64,000 bases of DNA, from NCBI GenBank assembly GCA_029747585.1, contig JAPEVF010000012.1, positions 62,001 through 126,000 on the forward strand, read 5' to 3'. A model generated the notes under the pieces. The model was not told the origin of the DNA, made no database searches, and saw only the letters and a list, made by a program, of their open reading frames with translations. Positions 21,754-33,270 of this stretch are shown here, in pieces; the stretch's first letter is position 1, and every line of letters begins with the position of its first letter. The position numbers and the translations under genes are program-made. Source of the DNA: Pleurotus djamor (Eukaryota > Basidiomycota > Agaricomycetes > Agaricales > Pleurotaceae).

Positions 21754-23183
21754 CTAGATGGNTGCAAAACCTACAAGCTCTGTTTCGGACCTTGGGNTAC
21801 TGTTTGAACGTGTCTTGCNNGGTTCAGGGTGGAGATTGAGGTACTCGCTCATAAAGACGCGTAGTATCANGTTCCAGCGGCGCATTGTAGGCAGATGAAG
21901 TGCAGAAGCATCGTCCTAAGCCACTGGTTAACGGCGCAANACGCTAGATGNGACAANGATGACTTACTGCAGGTGTATGCCATACGAGGGGAAATGGTTC
22001 CGAGATGATATGCAATATGCTGACTCCTCTGTGTAAGAAAGGGACATGATCGTCACCCATATACCCGATATTGCCTTCAGAACCAGTCCGAGCGCGGAAA
22101 TAACTCTTCCATTTGCCCGGAGCCATGTCGTGTTCGTCACCATAAGCAAATGCACCGCTATCTCCAAGACGCTTTTCGACATCAGCGATAGCATCGAATA
22201 GCCATGCGGTTTCGAGGAAATATGATTTTATGCGAGGATTGGGAGCACCGAGCAGGTCGAGCAGGATGAGGTGTTCGATGGTAGAAAGCTCGGTCATGGA
22301 AGGGCCGAACAGTCGTCTCTTAGTGCCCGGAGCGATGTAAGTGTTCTCCCATTTGTCTGCGAGGTGTCTGAGAAAAAAATATAAGCTTGGGGGACGAAAG
22401 AGAAGGAAAACGACGTACCTTGCTCCGTAAATGGAGTCCGTGTCAGTCCATTGCACAAACGCTTCCTCTCCGTCAAAGAATACAAGCTGCAGCGTTGTAT
22501 CAGAGATATCTTCATCGTCTTCCAAGCCACTTTCCAACCGTTCCTTCCGCTTATTTAACAGCGGATCGAGGGTTTCCGCCAAATCTAACATCATTGCACA
22601 TGGTGCAGCCGAGTCTGTAGCACCTAAGAACTAATTTGGCTCCAGCATTTCACAAGGAAGTAGTAGAGGAATGCATACCGTTTGTGAACCAAAATATTTG
22701 CTGTCAAAGTGCGCTGAGAGAATGACACGTCGAGGGGCCGTTGGGTCTTTAGTAGCGATNATATTNGTGAATCTCTTNACTCCGAATGGGGTTTTGTCAG
22801 TGAAAGAATCCTCTTCTATGTGCCACTTCAAAGCTTTCAGTTTGGAGATGATGTATTCCCTAACAAGTGTGTTATTCGCCGTNTCGGCTAAAAGGCGTTA
22901 GTACGACACGAAACTAGCAGAAATATGGGTAACACTACATACAAACACGAGGAATGAGTATTTTCGAGAGATGTGAGTTTGGGTCATTGGGGTCGAGCTG
23001 CTTGAGGGGGTCCGGGGACGACAGCAAGGTCGTGATTTCGTTGGCAGGGAGCTTGGTGAGGGAGCGTCGGTGCAGCTGGGATTGGGTGCTGGGCTGAGGG
23101 AGGCAGAGGAAGCAGAGGAAGCATAATACCAGCGACCCCTTCGTCAGAAGCGTCGGCCAATGGCTTCCGTTGGTCCCTCGCAT
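21754..23183 (-). CDS. QPCT: Glutaminyl-peptide cyclotransferase (M28-like zinc enzyme)
   Basis: Starts MRGTNGSHWPTLLTKG with a signal-anchor-like core (SLVLCFLCFLCLPQ). Motifs follow in the order of the family. ILSAHFDSKYFG carries the first zinc-site region and ATDSAAPCAMMLDLAE the zinc Asp. QLVFFDGEEAFVQW carries the catalytic and zinc Glu; LILLDLLGAPNP and IGYMGDDHVPFLHRGVSILHI carry the general-acid Asp and the zinc His. The last exon, after an intron ending near 21,925, gives DDASALHLPTMRRWN and ends near 21,754. QPCT turns N-terminal Gln or Glu of secreted proteins into pyroglutamate, protecting them from aminopeptidases. The signal places it in the secretory pathway. It is head to head with TRS23, 96 bp apart. 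Confidence 0.9.
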
Positions 23184-23279
23184 GGGAACTTGAAGAGCAG
23201 GTCAAGAGAGTCGGTCACCGACGTGGTGANATCGTGGAAAGCACTTTGTNTTAGGCGCCCGTCACNNACNAGAACACCG

Positions 23280-23863
23280 ATGGCCATCTTCGAATTATGG
23301 GTACNCGTCCTNCNTCCNTCTNTCTTTTTCCCGTCTGACGACCAGCTACTACTTCTCTTAGATTATTAACAAGGCTGGAGGGCTCGTATATCAACGCCGC
23401 TTTGCAGGCATGCAATTCGTNATGCTGCTGAACGCGGACCCTTTTCATTGAACATCGCGTNTAGATGGACTGGCCCAACTGACGTCGAATGAGTATCTCG
23501 TCCTGGCTGGAACACTGCACGGAATACACGCAATNACGCGCAACCTGTCGCCCACCGGAACCAGCTCTGGCGCACACGTTATCGAGGGCGAGACGTTCAA
23601 GATGACGATCTTACTCACTCCCACTGGTACGTCGCGACTCCCGCTAGTGTTCGNCCAACTTGTCGTGAAANTCTCCTCACACAGGGACCAAATTCGTGCT
23701 TCTCACATCCCTCGCCGAAACGACTGCAGACTCGAGTTTACAAAAGATCTACGAAATCTACTCGGACGCAGTCATGAAGAATCCGTTTCACACCCCGGAG
23801 ATGCCAATNCGTAGTGAAGGGTTCGATACGCGTATATCCACACTGATTGGNTCCGGTCACTGA
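23280..23863 (+). CDS. TRS23: TRAPP complex subunit TRS23/TRAPPC4 (sybindin-like)
   Basis: A 21-nt first exon encodes MAIFELW. Exon 2 adds [16 protein letters not shown]. After an intron come [36 protein letters not shown] and, after another intron, GTKFVLLTS. The last segment is [20 protein letters not shown] then [12 protein letters not shown]. All are diagnostic of TRAPPC4/Trs23, a longin-fold core subunit of the TRAPP tethering complexes that activate Rab1/Ypt1 at the Golgi. Length (about 145 residues) is short for the family: the PDZ-like insert of animals is absent, as expected in fungi. The N at 23421 sits in the second intron's donor, and the reading phase there only works if one base of the consensus is wrong. 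The stop at 23861-23863 follows a normal C-terminus. Confidence 0.92.
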
Positions 23864-24087
23864 GCTGGCTTCGCTAGCGNCTTTACACGCCTNCGTTGTC
23901 GTAGATATCTCGTCGTAATTCTTCANTGTCGCACTGAAAGTCAGTCATTGCCAGTGTGGATCGCCGCTCTTCCTATTCGGGCGCATATAATTTAGCAGAG
24001 AAGTCAGATACTTGACGCGCGCCACTTCAGCTTCTTTGAGAGGACCGATTCCTTCCCTTCCGTGCCTCCTTCTTCCTTACCACCACC

Positions 24088-27000
24088 ATGCAGGCCCAAT
24101 GCACGTCCTCGACCACTCAGGCGATCACCTCTGCACAAAGTCTCGCAGCCGTGCAGACCCTCTTACGTGCAGGCCTTGGGTGTATCGCATATGTGCGGTA
24201 AGCCTTCCAAGCCATGTCGCGTCTGCGGCGTTCATTGACCCCGAAAATCAGCAACCTGCTCCCAGCAGATAACTTCTCGCAGAGTCACTTCACATCTGAG
24301 GACGACTCNGTAGCCACACAGTCTTCCNCTTCGGANAATGGATCAAGACANACTGTNAACGGATTCAAGATCATGGTTTGTCGTTTAATGACCTTCTACG
24401 CGTTCACCCTCGTACTGAACAGATGTACTCAGACCATGAGTCGCGGTTATACCGATGAAGCAGACAAAATACTCAACTACCTTGTCAGTCTCTTCCTTTC
24501 AATGCNGTGACATGGTCGCCAACTCNCATTCTCTAGGAACTCGGNATATTCGACGCGCTTGAGAAACAGTATCTTCGCAGCTTCATATTTGGGATCTATC
24601 TAGTGAGTGCCGTATCGTTTTCATCCACTTACCTGTTAGTGACTTTGAGCAGGATAGCAAGGACCCAACAAAGTGAGGCGCATATATGCACTATTCGCCT
24701 CTTCTCACCTGTTTTCAGCATCGTCGAAGCATATACATTCAACTTCCATGTATGTTACGTCCATTCACGACCCCTTCAGCTCACTCAATACGGTTCCAGT
24801 ACTACCAAACACCTGGGAGCAACAACGTTATTCCCATTATGTCGCTTGACGAAGGCATCAAGCAATTATCATTAGGTGGTCGCGACCCCTTAGCAGAGGC
24901 GGTCAAGACCGGGAAGACTCCAACCATCAGAGACGTAAAGCGCAGTGTCAAGGTNTGAATTCTTCTTCCCACCAAGCCCGGTTTTTCTTGACNACATNCA
25001 ACCAGAGGTTACTGAAGACCTTGATCCACACAACAAATAACATGGAAGCGCTACCAAGTGAGGCCTCCAATCGACAAATGCTTGTCAAACTCTGACATCA
25101 ACGCTACAGAACGCCGCTTTGCTACTTTCAAGCTCTTTTACACTGACAAGACGCCGGCTGATTACGAACCCCCCAATTTCCGCCCAGGAGATCTATCCAA
25201 AGACAAGTGGTATTTCATGACACATGACCTAGACGAAGTTCCCGAAAAATGGAGTTTAGGGTCCGTCGAGACGGGTCACCATAGGTATTTGCAAGTCTTC
25301 AGATAATTGCCTAAATTCTCAATAGTTTCGTTCCAGCGTTGACGTGACCGTCCGATCAGTGATTAGCTATCTACCCTCGTCTACTGACAACGATGACGCA
25401 CCTTTNACCGGGACCGTAGCTGTTGGTCAAGGCGGTCCCAAGCTAACACCAGTTCAAGAGGCCAACGTCCGTGTTCAAGAGGCCGAGCAACAGCTCAAGG
25501 ATGCTGAACACCGGAATATTGCTTGGGGAGTCGATAGCATATCTACCAGCGACGCTGACGCGGATGGTGAAGACGANCCTGATTACGCCGACAGCCAGCC
25601 TACCAACCCTCTGAACACCGTGGATGACAACCACGCCCCAGCTGGTATGCGAGATCAGGAAGGGAANATCGTTCCAATCGTACCAACCGTTGCGGACGCC
25701 GGTGATCACATGGACATTGATGAAGCTCATTTCGGAGGGGTCTCAGAAACGGTGCCGTCCCACGTTGGCCAGCTGGTGTGTTCCTCGATGTTAATCATTA
25801 TGTTCGAGACTGCACTCACACTCATCTCTAGCGGCGGTGTGACGTCGACCAAGGGCAGACCCAACGCTTGGAACAAACTCAACCACTTTCAGACCCTGCA
25901 CTCCTTTTCTCTCGGTCATCATCCACTTGTGTGCCATCCGATGCGACGCCCGATGCGCCTAAGAGAACCGCGTCTTCAACTGATGAGACTGGTTCCATAT
26001 GTCCGGACTCCGATGGCATTAGCCCCGCCGACGACACACTGGTGTTTGGGGAGATGGGAGACCAAGACAACCTCATAAATGACTCGGAAATGCTAGGTTA
26101 TTTTTGTCAGATGTGCCCCTGCTGAGACCTGCTGACGTTCATGTAGACATGGAAACTCAAGTCATCACTCCAGAGACTCATGACTCAATCGAAACGTACG
26201 ATACCCAAGACACAGCAGCTCGTGATTCTACCACTCCCAAGCCCACGAGTCGTGACAATGGCCTTCACTGTGCCTGCAACATCCAAGTTGGCATTTCCTT
26301 TTGAATAAGACTATTCACCTCAATGAATGATGTCTTCTCTCAGGTCGAAGATGACCACCTTTGCTTCTGTGAAGGTGGATGTCATAATTGGTTCCACGTA
26401 TGGTGCATGGGGTATGTGATCCATTTTTTTCACTCGTGAAAGCTTAAATTACAATGGCGGTAGATATCATTCTGGAACGGATCCACGACTACCCACCAAA
26501 TTTGTTTGCTTCGATTGTCGCGTCCACGCTGACCCCAACTGGGAGCTTCTGGCTGTAGAGCTTTACCCCCGCATGGTTTCACGCTTCAACGAATTAGCAA
26601 CGTCCAGGTGCGCCACTTCGTTTTTCTGCGCTCACAACCTCTCACGGAAAGGGCAGACGAGCGATTAAGGTTGTTGAAGAAAGAAACCCCGATTCTGAAC
26701 GTGCCTTCATAAAAGTCATGGGTATAATCAAGCGCTAGATTTACTATTGTTTGCTATTTGCTAATTCACTGGGGCGATTCTAGAATGTGACAACGACCAT
26801 GGCCACCAGCTCTTCAAGTGGCTCCAAGACAGAGGTTAGCTTTCGTTCTATTCGCTCGGATTCCTCACGGTTTATCATCTGCCCCTGTGAAGACATCATA
26901 TGCCAGCAAGTTACCACGATAGACGAAATGGGTCTCGTCGAAACCCAGCCGCGCAATCAACGTGAACGTGGAAGAGGCCGTAGTACCAGAGGGAGAGGCA

Positions 27001-27416
27001 AAGCGAAGCAACCAAAGCGGACTCTAAAGCCTCAATATGCGTTTAACAAGGCGTTTCTCAAGTCCTCGGAATACGCTGACTATTTTAATCCGGACCCCAA
27101 AATTGAGCGCAAGCTACTCAATATCCCAGAACTAGTTAGTCTGCGCCTGGCCAATTACCTTGCTCTCATAAATACGTGTTCTAATCCCCATACACAGGAC
27201 TTTGATTTCTCCGCAAAAAGTCGAATGGGGTTGCTGACTTCAGGCTCGGTGCATGGACAGGACATGGCTTCCCAGACTCAGGAGACGGCACCAATCAGTT
27301 TCCAGGCTGGCAAGGTTGATAACGGGAAACGGGGTGGCCAAGAAGACGATTCGAACGCTCGACTGACTAAGAGAATCAAAATCTCGCTTGCTACTGGCGT
27401 CGACCTTGCTGAATGA
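24088..27416 (+). CDS. HOP1: Meiotic chromosome axis protein HOP1 (HORMA + PHD + winged helix)
   Basis: Starts MQAQCTSSTTQAITSAQSLA, the first HORMA helix. HORMA continues with LLPADNFSQSHFTS, FDALEKQYLRSFIFGIYL, VEAYTFNFHYYQTPGSN and RRFATFKLFYTDKTPADYEP. A Ser/Asp/Glu-rich linker follows. At about 26.25-26.52 kb a PHD-like zinc finger runs CACNIQ, LCFCEGGCHNWFHVWCMGYH, then FVCFDCR (Cys4-His-Cys3 spacing). A winged-helix-like segment follows (YPRMVSRFNELATSRRAI to HQLFKWLQDR). The C-terminus is basic and RG-rich (RERGRGRSTRGRGK). HOP1 binds meiotic chromosome axes with cohesin and Red1-type partners and activates Mek1-dependent interhomolog repair. The PHD-wHTH middle domain matches the chromatin-binding region described in budding yeast Hop1. 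About ten introns are needed; one of 58 nt (near 26,831) restores the frame after LQDR. Confidence 0.92.
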
Positions 27417-28363
27417 TTGGACTCTTGATTGGATTGCTTCTGGACCTACGAACTCTTTGACTCCCAAGCTCTACTCGGAGAAGACGCTGCTCTCTGTTGC
27501 TGACTCGGACCTGACTTCTGTAACGACGCTCTGGAAATAGACAATACTGTACTTATATACCCATGCAGCACATCGGAATGATCCTAGATGCGCCTTTGAG
27601 ATGAAGTAGCTGCTCGAGTAGTGCAGTTGTAACCACATCTGTTTTTGGGAAAGCTTCTCCCGCGAAGGTAGAGATCTGTGGGTACATCTGGGCGTGACCC
27701 ATCCTCTCGCATGCACCCGATGTGATTTCTGGAATCAAACTGACGTGGGAGGAGAAGGACTTGAAAAAAGCCGAGCTTTCTCATGCATGCAACATTCGAG
27801 GACATAGGCGATATATCATCAGCGAGTTACTGCCGATGAATCATTGGTATTTGAAGATTCTATGTAGGTGTAGTGAGGCTCAAAGGCAGGAGCAGTTGTC
27901 GATCGAGTTGTTTACTTCCTAGAACTTTGAAGGCTAAGGACTGCAACGCCAAGGCTGCCGTGCCTGCCCTAAAGCGAGACCTCATAAAATTGCCGCCAAA
28001 AGTTCTTGGCACTCATCCCCTTGCGACTTTTTCACCTCGTCAAGCTCAACCCATTTGCTGGCGGATTTTAGTCGTGAGGCCCTCGCAGGAGATGAAGTAA
28101 TGGTGCAAGGCATAGACTACACCTCCGTATCTCCCTTTCGTCGATATTCACCACGGTGTTGGGGCTCGTTAGCGTGGTGCACATTCATTAGAATTAGGTG
28201 TAATAGGCTCGAGTCGGAGTAGGGCGAAATCCATTGAATGTTTATTCCTTTCTTTCCTTCTCCACACAATATAAATACACCGAGATTTCGAGACCCAGCC
28301 CTCCACACTTTCCACTTTCCAACTCCGGAGGCCAGCCCCACCTTCGCTTTACGTCTTACGAGG
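27417..28363. other. Long intergenic region between HOP1 and DOA1
   Basis: No complete gene is supported. The first 120 bases hold an unexplained open frame out of phase with HOP1 (LASTLLNDWTLDWIASGPTN, ending near 27,539). Short open frames near 27,584-27,922 on both strands show no family likeness or splice support. The end of the region is the DOA1 promoter with a TATA box. Confidence 0.5.
28270..28277 (+). promoter_or_regulatory. TATA box of DOA1
   Basis: TATAAATA lies 94 bp upstream of the DOA1 start codon, in a T/C-rich stretch. Position and sequence fit a core promoter; not tested. Confidence 0.5.
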
Positions 28364-31300
28364 ATGCCATCGTACAAGTTGTCCGCAACGCTCACTGCGC
28401 ATTCTGCTGATGTTCGTGCAATGAACAAACAATCCCCACGAAAGTCGTGCTTATGACCCACTGATCGCCAGGTTCGCGCGGTCTCATCACCCACCGACGA
28501 CCTCATCTTGTCAGCTTCTCGGGATACCACTGCGATCTCATGGCAGCGGTCACCAGATCAACCAGGTTTCGTGCCAGCGAATGTCATTCGTGCAGGTGCT
28601 CGGTATATCAATTCCATCGCCTACATCCCCCCAACTCCCGATGCGCCAAAGGGTATGTGTCTCAAGTTGCTCTGGGCTCGCCAAGTGGTGCTGAATGGTG
28701 GTGGTGGATGTAGGATTCGTCGTAACGGGTGGTCAGGAAGCCGTGATCAATGTCTTNCGATTGGATTCACTGGCACACGATCCCGACTTTTCTTTGATTG
28801 GACATACTGAGAATATCTGTACGTTGGCCACTACGCCTAGCGGCGTCATCATATCAGGGTCTTGGGATCGGTGCGCCTCCGATTCTTTCTCATTTCACCG
28901 TCGGAATCAGTGCTGATGATGCGTGCAGAACGGCTAAAGTCTGGGTAAACTTTACTCTCGCATACGACTTGAAAGGACACGAACAATCCGTTTGGGCCGT
29001 CCTTGCTTTAGACGAACAACAATTCCTCACCGGTACGCACCCTTCTTCCCCAACCCATTCCAGTTCCTTCATGCGATCGCAGCCTCGGCCGATAAGACCA
29101 TAAAACTCTGGAACCAACACAAGTGCATCCAAACGTTTACAGGCCACCNTGATGCAGTGCGTGGACTTGTCGTAATCCCGGATATCGGGTTCGCTTCCTG
29201 TTCCAATGATAGGTATGTCTCCACGCTNTGCTTCCCCACCCCCACGCCATCCCGCCTTCGTCCTTTTNCNTTGGTCAATTTCCTTACCGCGTGACACACC
29301 CTCGCCTCCCTGTCTAGTGAGATTCGCGTCTGGACCCTCGGCGGAGACGTCGTGTATACGTTGTCNGGTCACACATCCTTTGTATACAGCCTCTCTGTCC
29401 TCCCAAATGGCGATATCGTTTCTGGAGGCGAAGATCGCTCGGTTAGGGTTTGGCGGGGTGCGTCTCGTCATGAAAATAGTCGNNCATCCTGACNTCCNNN
29501 TATATCCCACNCGNAGATGGTGAGTGCGTCCAGACGATCATCCACCCTGCTATATCCGTCTGGGCGGTCTCCTCAATGCCAAACGGCGATATCGTGAGTG
29601 GATGTAGNGANGGTGTNGTNAGGGTNTTCAGTGNGGTGGAGGAGAGGTGGGCAGCGGCAGAGGAATTGAAGGAGTATGAAGACAAGGTNGCGAGCACGGC
29701 NTTGCCNGCTCAGCAGGTTGGAGATGTGAAGAAGAGTGATTTNCCTGGGNTAGAGGCTCTTAGTGTTCCTGGTGAGTGTTTCATNTTTNTANTGAGTTTC
29801 TTGGTGGGATTTGGCTGCTAAAGAGGGGATTTAGGAAAGAAATCGGGTGAAGTGAAGATGGTCAAAAANGGGGAGCTTGTCGAAGCACANCAGGTAAGGG
29901 GACAATACAATACGTTCTCNTNAANTCACGTCTTATCTGNCTTCAGTGGGATGGTGCTTCNGGGGCNTGGCAAAANATCGGTGANGTCGTNGACGCNGTN
30001 GGTCAAGGACGCAAGCAACTTTACGGGGGCAAGGAGTACGACTANGTNTTTGATGTCGATATTCANGATGGAGTGCCNCCTCTCAAACTNCCNTACAANA
30101 TCACNGGTGCGACTTTCCTCCTCANTTTACCCTGTNNGAANNATGACCAACCNTCTGCGTGTAGANAACCCCTACACGGCCGCCCAACGTTTCCTAACCT
30201 CNAACNACCTTCCCGTAACCTACCTCGACGAAGTNGTNCGATTCATCGAGCGNAACACCAGCGGNGTCAACCTCGGAGCAAACAACGAATACGTAGATCC
30301 NTANACAGGTTCGTNNNNTCCNNTCNNTNATNNTNTNTANTGAGGNTCGGCCGGCTCAACAGGGNATACGCCTTTTAGGTGCTTCNAGGTATCAAAGCTC
30401 GTCGGCATCTGCCCCGCAACCAGCCGCTGCTTCCACGTATGTTGACCCTTATACTGGCGCCTCNAGATATACAGGCACACCTGCGTCTTCTGGTTTGACA
30501 CAACCATCTNCTGCGTATATGGATCCGTTTACTGGNGCATCACGATATACTGGTGCACCTGCNCCTGCNNNCGTNCCTNNACCGTCTCCAGTNCCTTCGA
30601 TATTNCCTGTGGTACGTTGNGNTGATGNTGTNNACCTCTAACGGTCGGTTGNAGCTGATATCGGGNTTCGTAGACGACGCCNATTACGTTCAAACAAGCC
30701 AATGTGAATGCTATGCAGAACAAGCTTCAGCAGTTCGANGANGACTTGAANAATGANATTGTACGTCCTACCNGTCTNTCNTGCGAATGTGGTANTNGAG
30801 TTNATCCATGNTTTAGTCAACNTCGTCGTTGGCGATGTATCCTGACGAAATCACGGCTCTCGAAGAAATATTCGCTTACTTGACACAGGTTNTGGNTGTA
30901 CCACCCAANCAACCCTCTACNCCGCTGAACTCGANCCATGTGGAAGCGATNATCCAGATTNTNGACCGCTGGCCGGCTTCNCAGCGATTTCCTGGTACGC
31001 CCGCGATCTGATNTTACTNAACCATCTCGAACTCACNNTNNCTTCCAAGTNATCGATCTGAGTCGTCTTCTGGCTGCCGTCAACCCTAACATCTTCAGTG
31101 CAGTTGTCCGCGAACGACTTGTAGAGGTGCTCTTCAAAGCGTCGGAATGGTCCTCCTCGTGGTCGTCACCGCTTTCCAAAGCGAGGGAAACGAATATTCT
31201 GCTGTTGCTAAGGACCTTGGCGAATTCCTTCCAAGAAGGTGCGCAGGTTAATGAGGGAGTGTGGGCGTCGAAGGTTCGTTGCTTCACTTCACTTCACTTC

Positions 31301-31926
31301 CCCAGGCATTTCCCATTTATTAATTAATGAACTNATGTGTATATAGGTCTTCGAGGGCTTGGTCCAGGCACCATATGCTTCACTNAGCAAGGCCCATAAA
31401 GTCGTTCTCGCAAGCATTCTATTCAAGTTAGTCTTGGGGTTTTCATCCCCTTTCACACTGAACCTCATGCCCTTTCTCACATCGCCTTTTTGCTCCTTTT
31501 CTCGCAGTGTCTCGTGTCTCGCGCTTTCAGCACCCTTGAATGCTTCTATTCGCTCCGAGTGCATGTCGCTGATACTTCGGGTGCTTTTTCGATTCTCCTT
31601 TGAGCAAGTGGACCTTGAGACTGACTGTGACCTTTTTGCACTGCCTTGGTGCGTTCTAGATTCTGGAATTGGAGAAAACGGATTCGGAGGCGTTGTATCG
31701 TGCCTTGGTTGCGTTGGGGAACGTGGTATGTCCCTCTTGATTTAGATGAAATGTGCTAGAGGTGTGTTGACGGTGGTGTTCGTAGGCACTTGCGGGGAGA
31801 ACGCATGGTGTGGCTTTCAGTGCAGCGCAGGCTGGAGAGATTAAACAGTGCTTGCAATCCCTACCTTCGACGTTCCCTGAAGAACGTATTCGAAACGTAG
31901 CGCGTGAAGTGAGCTTGCTGTTGTAA
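28364..31926 (+). CDS. DOA1: DOA1/UFD3 (PLAA): WD40-PFU-PUL ubiquitin-binding Cdc48 cofactor
   Basis: Starts MPSYKLSATLTAHSADVRA. Seven WD40 blades follow: ISASRDTTAISW-type blade, GQEAVINVFRL, GSWDRTAKVW, ASADKTIKLWNQ, CSNDSEIRVWTL, GGEDRSVRVWRDGECVQT, SGCSDGVVRVF. The PFU domain includes GELVEAHQWDGASGAWQKIG then GKEYDYVFDVDI. A linker carries three copies of a DP[YF]TGASRY-type motif. The PUL armadillo domain includes ALEEIFAYLTQV, FPVIDLSRLLAA, RETNILLLLRTLANSFQEG and ALAGRTHGVAFSA, ending NVAREVSLLL-stop. DOA1 binds ubiquitin through WD40 and PFU and binds Cdc48/p97 through PUL, keeping free ubiquitin levels up and sorting membrane cargo. Ns at 29.5-30.8 kb cover PFU and linker exons, so borders there are approximate. 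Many introns. Confidence 0.95.
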
Positions 31927-32281
31927 AGGATTCGGAGTAGTACGGGTTGTTGTGGGGACGTGTTTCATAGGTTATGGGTTTTAACGTTTTAACGGCTATC
32001 CACGGTCATCTTAGAGCATCGGTGATTGTGGTGGTGCATGCATGGTGCATATGGGAATTTTGTGATTTGAAAGCATTCAATCATTGTAACGCGGACTTTT
32101 TCGTGGCTTTGTTTCAATAAAAGGATGTGCCGATGTTGAATTGTGGTGTCTTCTAGTTGTCGGGTTCGTTGGAAGCACTGCTATCTGATGGTCAAGGCGT
32201 CAATTGAGAGCTGTATCCCAACACACAAGTTGTACGATACGACCACGACAACGTTGACATTCTCGTCCCTCTTTCTCTCTA
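31927..32281 (+). other. Intergenic: DOA1 3' end and phosphatase promoter
   Basis: Between two genes on the same strand. T-rich and without a coding frame; I see no distinct element. Confidence 0.45.
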
Positions 32282-33068
32282 ATGATTCTGGCCCGTGTTT
32301 ACATCGTACGTCATGGAGAAACGGAAGAAAATAAAACTGGAGTCATCCAAGGACACCTTGACACCAAGTTGAATGATACAGGGCGTAAACAAGCTGAACT
32401 TGTTGCTGAGGCTCTCAAAGACGCGTCATTTGATTTTGCGCATAGCAGCGACTTGTCTCGGGCCGTCGATGTGAGTAAATATAGCCTTATGAATGACCCG
32501 AGTAATGAGTCGGACATATCCCTTATGCGTGTGCCTCAGACGGCGCAGACGATTCTTAAATATCACCCTGATGTGGAGTTGGTGAAAGTTGCTGAGCTTC
32601 GGGAGAAGGTAAGTACATCTTTCTGCGAACTCTGAAGGATATGACAAATTTCTCTTTGGAAAGTAGTTTATGGGCGTGCAGCAAGGCTTGACAGTTGCTG
32701 AGCGAAGCAAGTTGGATGGTGCGGTTGTGAGTGCGTCGGTGGAGTCCAGCCAGGCGTTTTGGGGGCGATTGAGTGGATGGTGGGGCACGCATATCGAGCA
32801 AGGCCTTCGAGACTTGCCCCGGCGATCAACTGCGTACAACGTTCTGGTGGTTTCGCACGGAGGCGCGATCGGGACGATTCTGCGGAAGCTGCTGTTTGGT
32901 GGCGGCATGGAATGTGCCGATGGCGTTGGATTGTGGACGCCGTTGCTCAACACCGCCGTCAGCATCATCGAGTTTGGTGAGGATGGGTCTCGGCGACTTG
33001 TCCGACACGGGGACGTTTCGCACTTGTTCGGTGCAAAGGTGGTGGCGGACAACGCGGATGTTCAGTGA
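32282..33068 (+). CDS. Histidine phosphatase (phosphoglycerate mutase-like family)
   Basis: Starts MILARVYIVRHGETEENKTG. The RHG box supplies the catalytic His. It continues DTKLNDTGRKQAELVAEAL and HSSDLSRA. After an intron (near 32,470-32,536) comes TAQTILKYHPDVELV, then LREKFMGVQQGLTVAERSK across a second intron. It ends with LVVSHGGAIGTILRKLLFG, the second catalytic His in SHGG, near residue 180. Two-intron gene of about 225 residues, ending at 33068. The family includes fructose-2,6-bisphosphatases (TIGAR-like), SHB17 and broad phosphomonoesterases. The E-N-K-T-G-V-I-Q-G-H run is of the small bacterial-type phosphatases and TIGAR, so substrate stays open. It lacks the extended loops of cofactor-dependent glycolytic mutase. 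Confidence 0.9.
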
Positions 33069-33270
33069 TATAAAGGGCTAGCCCCTGTCTTATTCAGCCA
33101 CGTGGCCAGACACTGCCTCGGAGGTGATGTCAGTTATGGATCTCGATGACCCTTAGACGGACGGCCTCAACAGCTTTGAATAAAAATTGTGTTTTCTTTC
33201 TCCCAGTCTCAAAGCTTACTCCTGTCGTTCCTTTTTTATCTCTTTTCTTCCTCCCCACAACTTCACAACT

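Noticed and set aside
27722..27922. 66-residue open frame between HOP1 and DOA1
   Set aside because: No family likeness, no splice partner, and several neighbouring chance frames of the same size on both strands.
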